Assembly: GCF_900177295.1 (NCBI RefSeq)
Contig: NZ_FWZX01000001.1
Location: 124,001-188,000, forward strand
DNA length: 64,000 nucleotides
Direction of reading: 5' to 3'
Origin: Tistlia consotensis USBA 355
GTDB lineage: Bacteria; Pseudomonadota; Alphaproteobacteria; Kiloniellales; DSM-21159
Below the pieces are notes generated by a model, which was not told the origin of the DNA, searched no databases, and saw only the letters and a list, made by a program, of their open reading frames with translations. Numbering within the stretch: position 1 is the stretch's first letter; the number at the start of each line of letters is the position of its first letter. Below, in pieces: positions 62,644 to 64,000 of this stretch. Made by a program: the position numbers and the translations under genes.

Positions 62644-62763
62644 CGGCGCGTTCCCTGCTGGCCTCTCCTTTTGGCAAAGCCCGGAGCTTCGGGGAAGGGG
62701 GGTTGAGCGGCGCGCCGCCCCTCACCCGCGCGCACCTCGCCGCAGGCCCGGGCCGAAGCCCCC

Positions 62764-64000
62764 CTACGGCACCTCTTCCGGCAGGCCGACGGCCTTCAGC
62801 GCCGCCTTCTGGCGCTTCGCCAGGGCCCTGGCGTCGAAGCCGGCGATCAGCTCGCGGAACACGCGGTGCCAGTTGATCTCGGCCTTGAGGTGCAGGAAGA
62901 CCGAGCCGAGGCCGATCGCGGCGCGGTCCATCAGCACGAACTCGCGCGGCGGCCTGACGCCGCCGAGGCGGCGCAGCTCCTTGTGCACCTGGCCGGCCGC
63001 CTCGGCGCCGGCGAAGGAGCCGGCCTCGCCCATGATCGACTGGGCCTTGTCCTCGAGCAGCGGCTTGTAGAGGAAGCGCGCCCAGATGTTGAGCGCCGCC
63101 ATCAGCTCCGGCTTGTCGGCGATGCCGGCGAAGCCCCAGGACTCGTAGGCCTTGACCGCGAGCGCGTCGTCGTCGCTCTCGAAGGCCCGGTAGAGGTCGA
63201 TGACGCCCTCGACGAAGCCCGGCCGGAACACCCGGACGCAGCCGAAGTCGAGCAGGTTGACCCCGCCGTCGGGCCTGACCGAGTAGTTGCCCAGGTGCGG
63301 GTCGCCGTGGATCACGCCGTAGAAGTAGAATGGCACGTACCAGGCCCGGAACATGTTGAGGGCGATCCGGTTGCGCGTCTCCTGGTCGGCGCCGGCGGCG
63401 ACCTCGAGCAGCGGCCGGCCCTCCAGCCAGGTCATGGTCAGCAGGCGCCGGGTCGTGAGCTCCGGCAGCGGCTCGGGCACCGTGACGCCGGCCTCCTCGG
63501 CCAGCATCCGGCGATAGAGCGCCATGTGCCTGGCCTCGCGCTCGTAGTCGAGCTCCTCGCGCAGCCGCGCGGTCAGCTCGGCGTAGATCTCCGAGGTGTC
63601 GATGGCCCGGTCGTACTGGCGGTAGACCGAGAAGGCGAGGCGCAGCTGCTGGACGTCGGCCTCGACCGCCGAGGCCATGTCCGGGTACTGCAGCTTGCAG
63701 GCCAGCAGCCTGCCGTCCCTCTCGGCCTTGTGGACCTGGCCGAGCGAGGCGGCGGCCGCGGCCTCCCGGCCGAAGCTCTCGAAGCGCCCCTCCCAGCCCG
63801 CGCCGAGCTCGCTGCGCATGCGCCGGCGCACGAAGGGCCAGCCCATCGGCGGCGCGTTGGACTGCAGCTGGCGCAGCTCCTCGGCGTACTCGCGCGGCAG
63901 CGCATCGGGGATCGTCGCCAGGATCTGCGCCGCCTTCATCAGCGGCCCCTTGAGCCCGCCGAGCGCCGCCTTGAGCTGGCGCGAGTGCCGGCCCTTGTCG
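62764..64000 (-). CDS. ABC1/UbiB-family atypical kinase (5' end beyond the window)
   Basis: The C-terminal 412 or so codons of an ABC1/ADCK/UbiB-type protein; the frame is open to the right edge of the window. The segment KGRHSRQLKAALGGLKGPLMKAAQIL, around the apparent ATG at 63939, belongs to the family's conserved K-G-x-x-x-K-x-x-Q stretch, so the gene starts further right. Kinase-like landmarks are LACKLQYPD (ATP lysine), GVIHGDPHLGNY (catalytic loop) and LLDFGCVR (metal-binding DFG). The family supports ubiquinone synthesis or other lipid/isoprenoid roles; the exact role here is not assignable. Confidence 0.88.
   Translation of the reverse strand, partial: DKGRHSRQLKAALGGLKGPLMKAAQILATIPDALPREYAEELRQLQSNAPPMGWPFVRRRMRSELGAGWEGRFESFGREAAAAASLGQVHKAERDGRLLACKLQYPDMASAVEADVQQLRLAFSVYRQYDRAIDTSEIYAELTARLREELDYEREARHMALYRRMLAEEAGVTVPEPLPELTTRRLLTMTWLEGRPLLEVAAGADQETRNRIALNMFRAWYVPFYFYGVIHGDPHLGNYSVRPDGGVNLLDFGCVRVFRPGFVEGVIDLYRAFESDDDALAVKAYESWGFAGIADKPELMAALNIWARFLYKPLLEDKAQSIMGEAGSFAGAEAAGQVHKELRRLGGVRPPREFVLMDRAAIGLGSVFLHLKAEINWHRVFRELIAGFDARALAKRQKAALKAVGLPEEVP

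Overview
The window is a GC-rich (about 70% by eye) chromosomal segment of an alphaproteobacterium. Evidence for this is a Shemin-pathway 5-aminolevulinate synthase with the lysine at residue 248, an alpha-type SspB ClpX adaptor, a DUF4169 protein, the ribbon-helix-helix/fumC neighbourhood, a ThyX thymidylate synthase and an alphaproteobacterial sox gene set. The order Rhodospirillales is a reasonable guess, but no 16S or other phylogenetic marker is present. There are no rRNA or tRNA genes, phages, IS elements or CRISPR arrays that I can support.

Layout. 1-13.3 kb: a class III aminotransferase, a pentapeptide protein, a GNAT, hemA, a four-gene polyamine-type ABC importer with a DMT exporter behind it, a chemoreceptor, thyX and a second GNAT. 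13.3-14.7 kb: an intergenic stretch rich in inverted repeats, then sspB and a small RHH-like protein. 14.7-20.5 kb: a divergent cassette with two paralogous Rossmann-fold proteins of a family I cannot name, around an OpuC-type quaternary-amine importer. A perfect 28-bp palindrome lies in its divergent promoter. 20.5-31.3 kb: an alpha/beta hydrolase, an NhaP-type antiporter fused to a cyclic-nucleotide domain, fumC, an RHH protein, a very large AsmA protein, DUF4169 and a PLP aminotransferase. 31.3-34.4 kb: a REP-like inverted repeat, dgdA (dialkylglycine decarboxylase) divergent from a LysR regulator, and an XRE regulator. 34.6-43.5 kb: an aldo/keto reductase, an M20 deacylase divergent from an M14/DUF2817 hydrolase, an aldehyde dehydrogenase, a PAS protein, a fatty acid desaturase and a berberine-bridge-type flavoenzyme.

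43.6-47.0 kb is a phenylalanine/tyrosine catabolic block on the minus strand: phhA, hppD, an Lrp regulator and folE, which could supply the pterin for PhhA. 47.1-61.4 kb is a thiosulfate-oxidation (sox) region: a cytochrome c, an ArsR-type soxR, soxDC, soxW, soxV, soxBAZYX, soxS and a GlcG/HbpS-like protein. Near-identical AT-rich 26-bp boxes precede soxC and soxX, and a weaker copy lies between soxW and a divergent operon, so one regulator probably controls all of them. That divergent operon encodes an MFS/spermidine-synthase-like fusion, an unrecognised exported helical protein and an exported DsrE-like protein; it may be an accessory sulfur module. An AT-rich islet with a HEPN-like gene and tiny orphan genes separates it from soxV. 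The window ends with corA and a 5'-truncated ABC1/UbiB-type kinase.

The two strongest candidates for undescribed biology are the paralog/OpuC/palindrome cassette (14.7-20.5 kb) and the SpeE-like/exported-helical/DsrE trio embedded in the sox region (51.1-53.9 kb).
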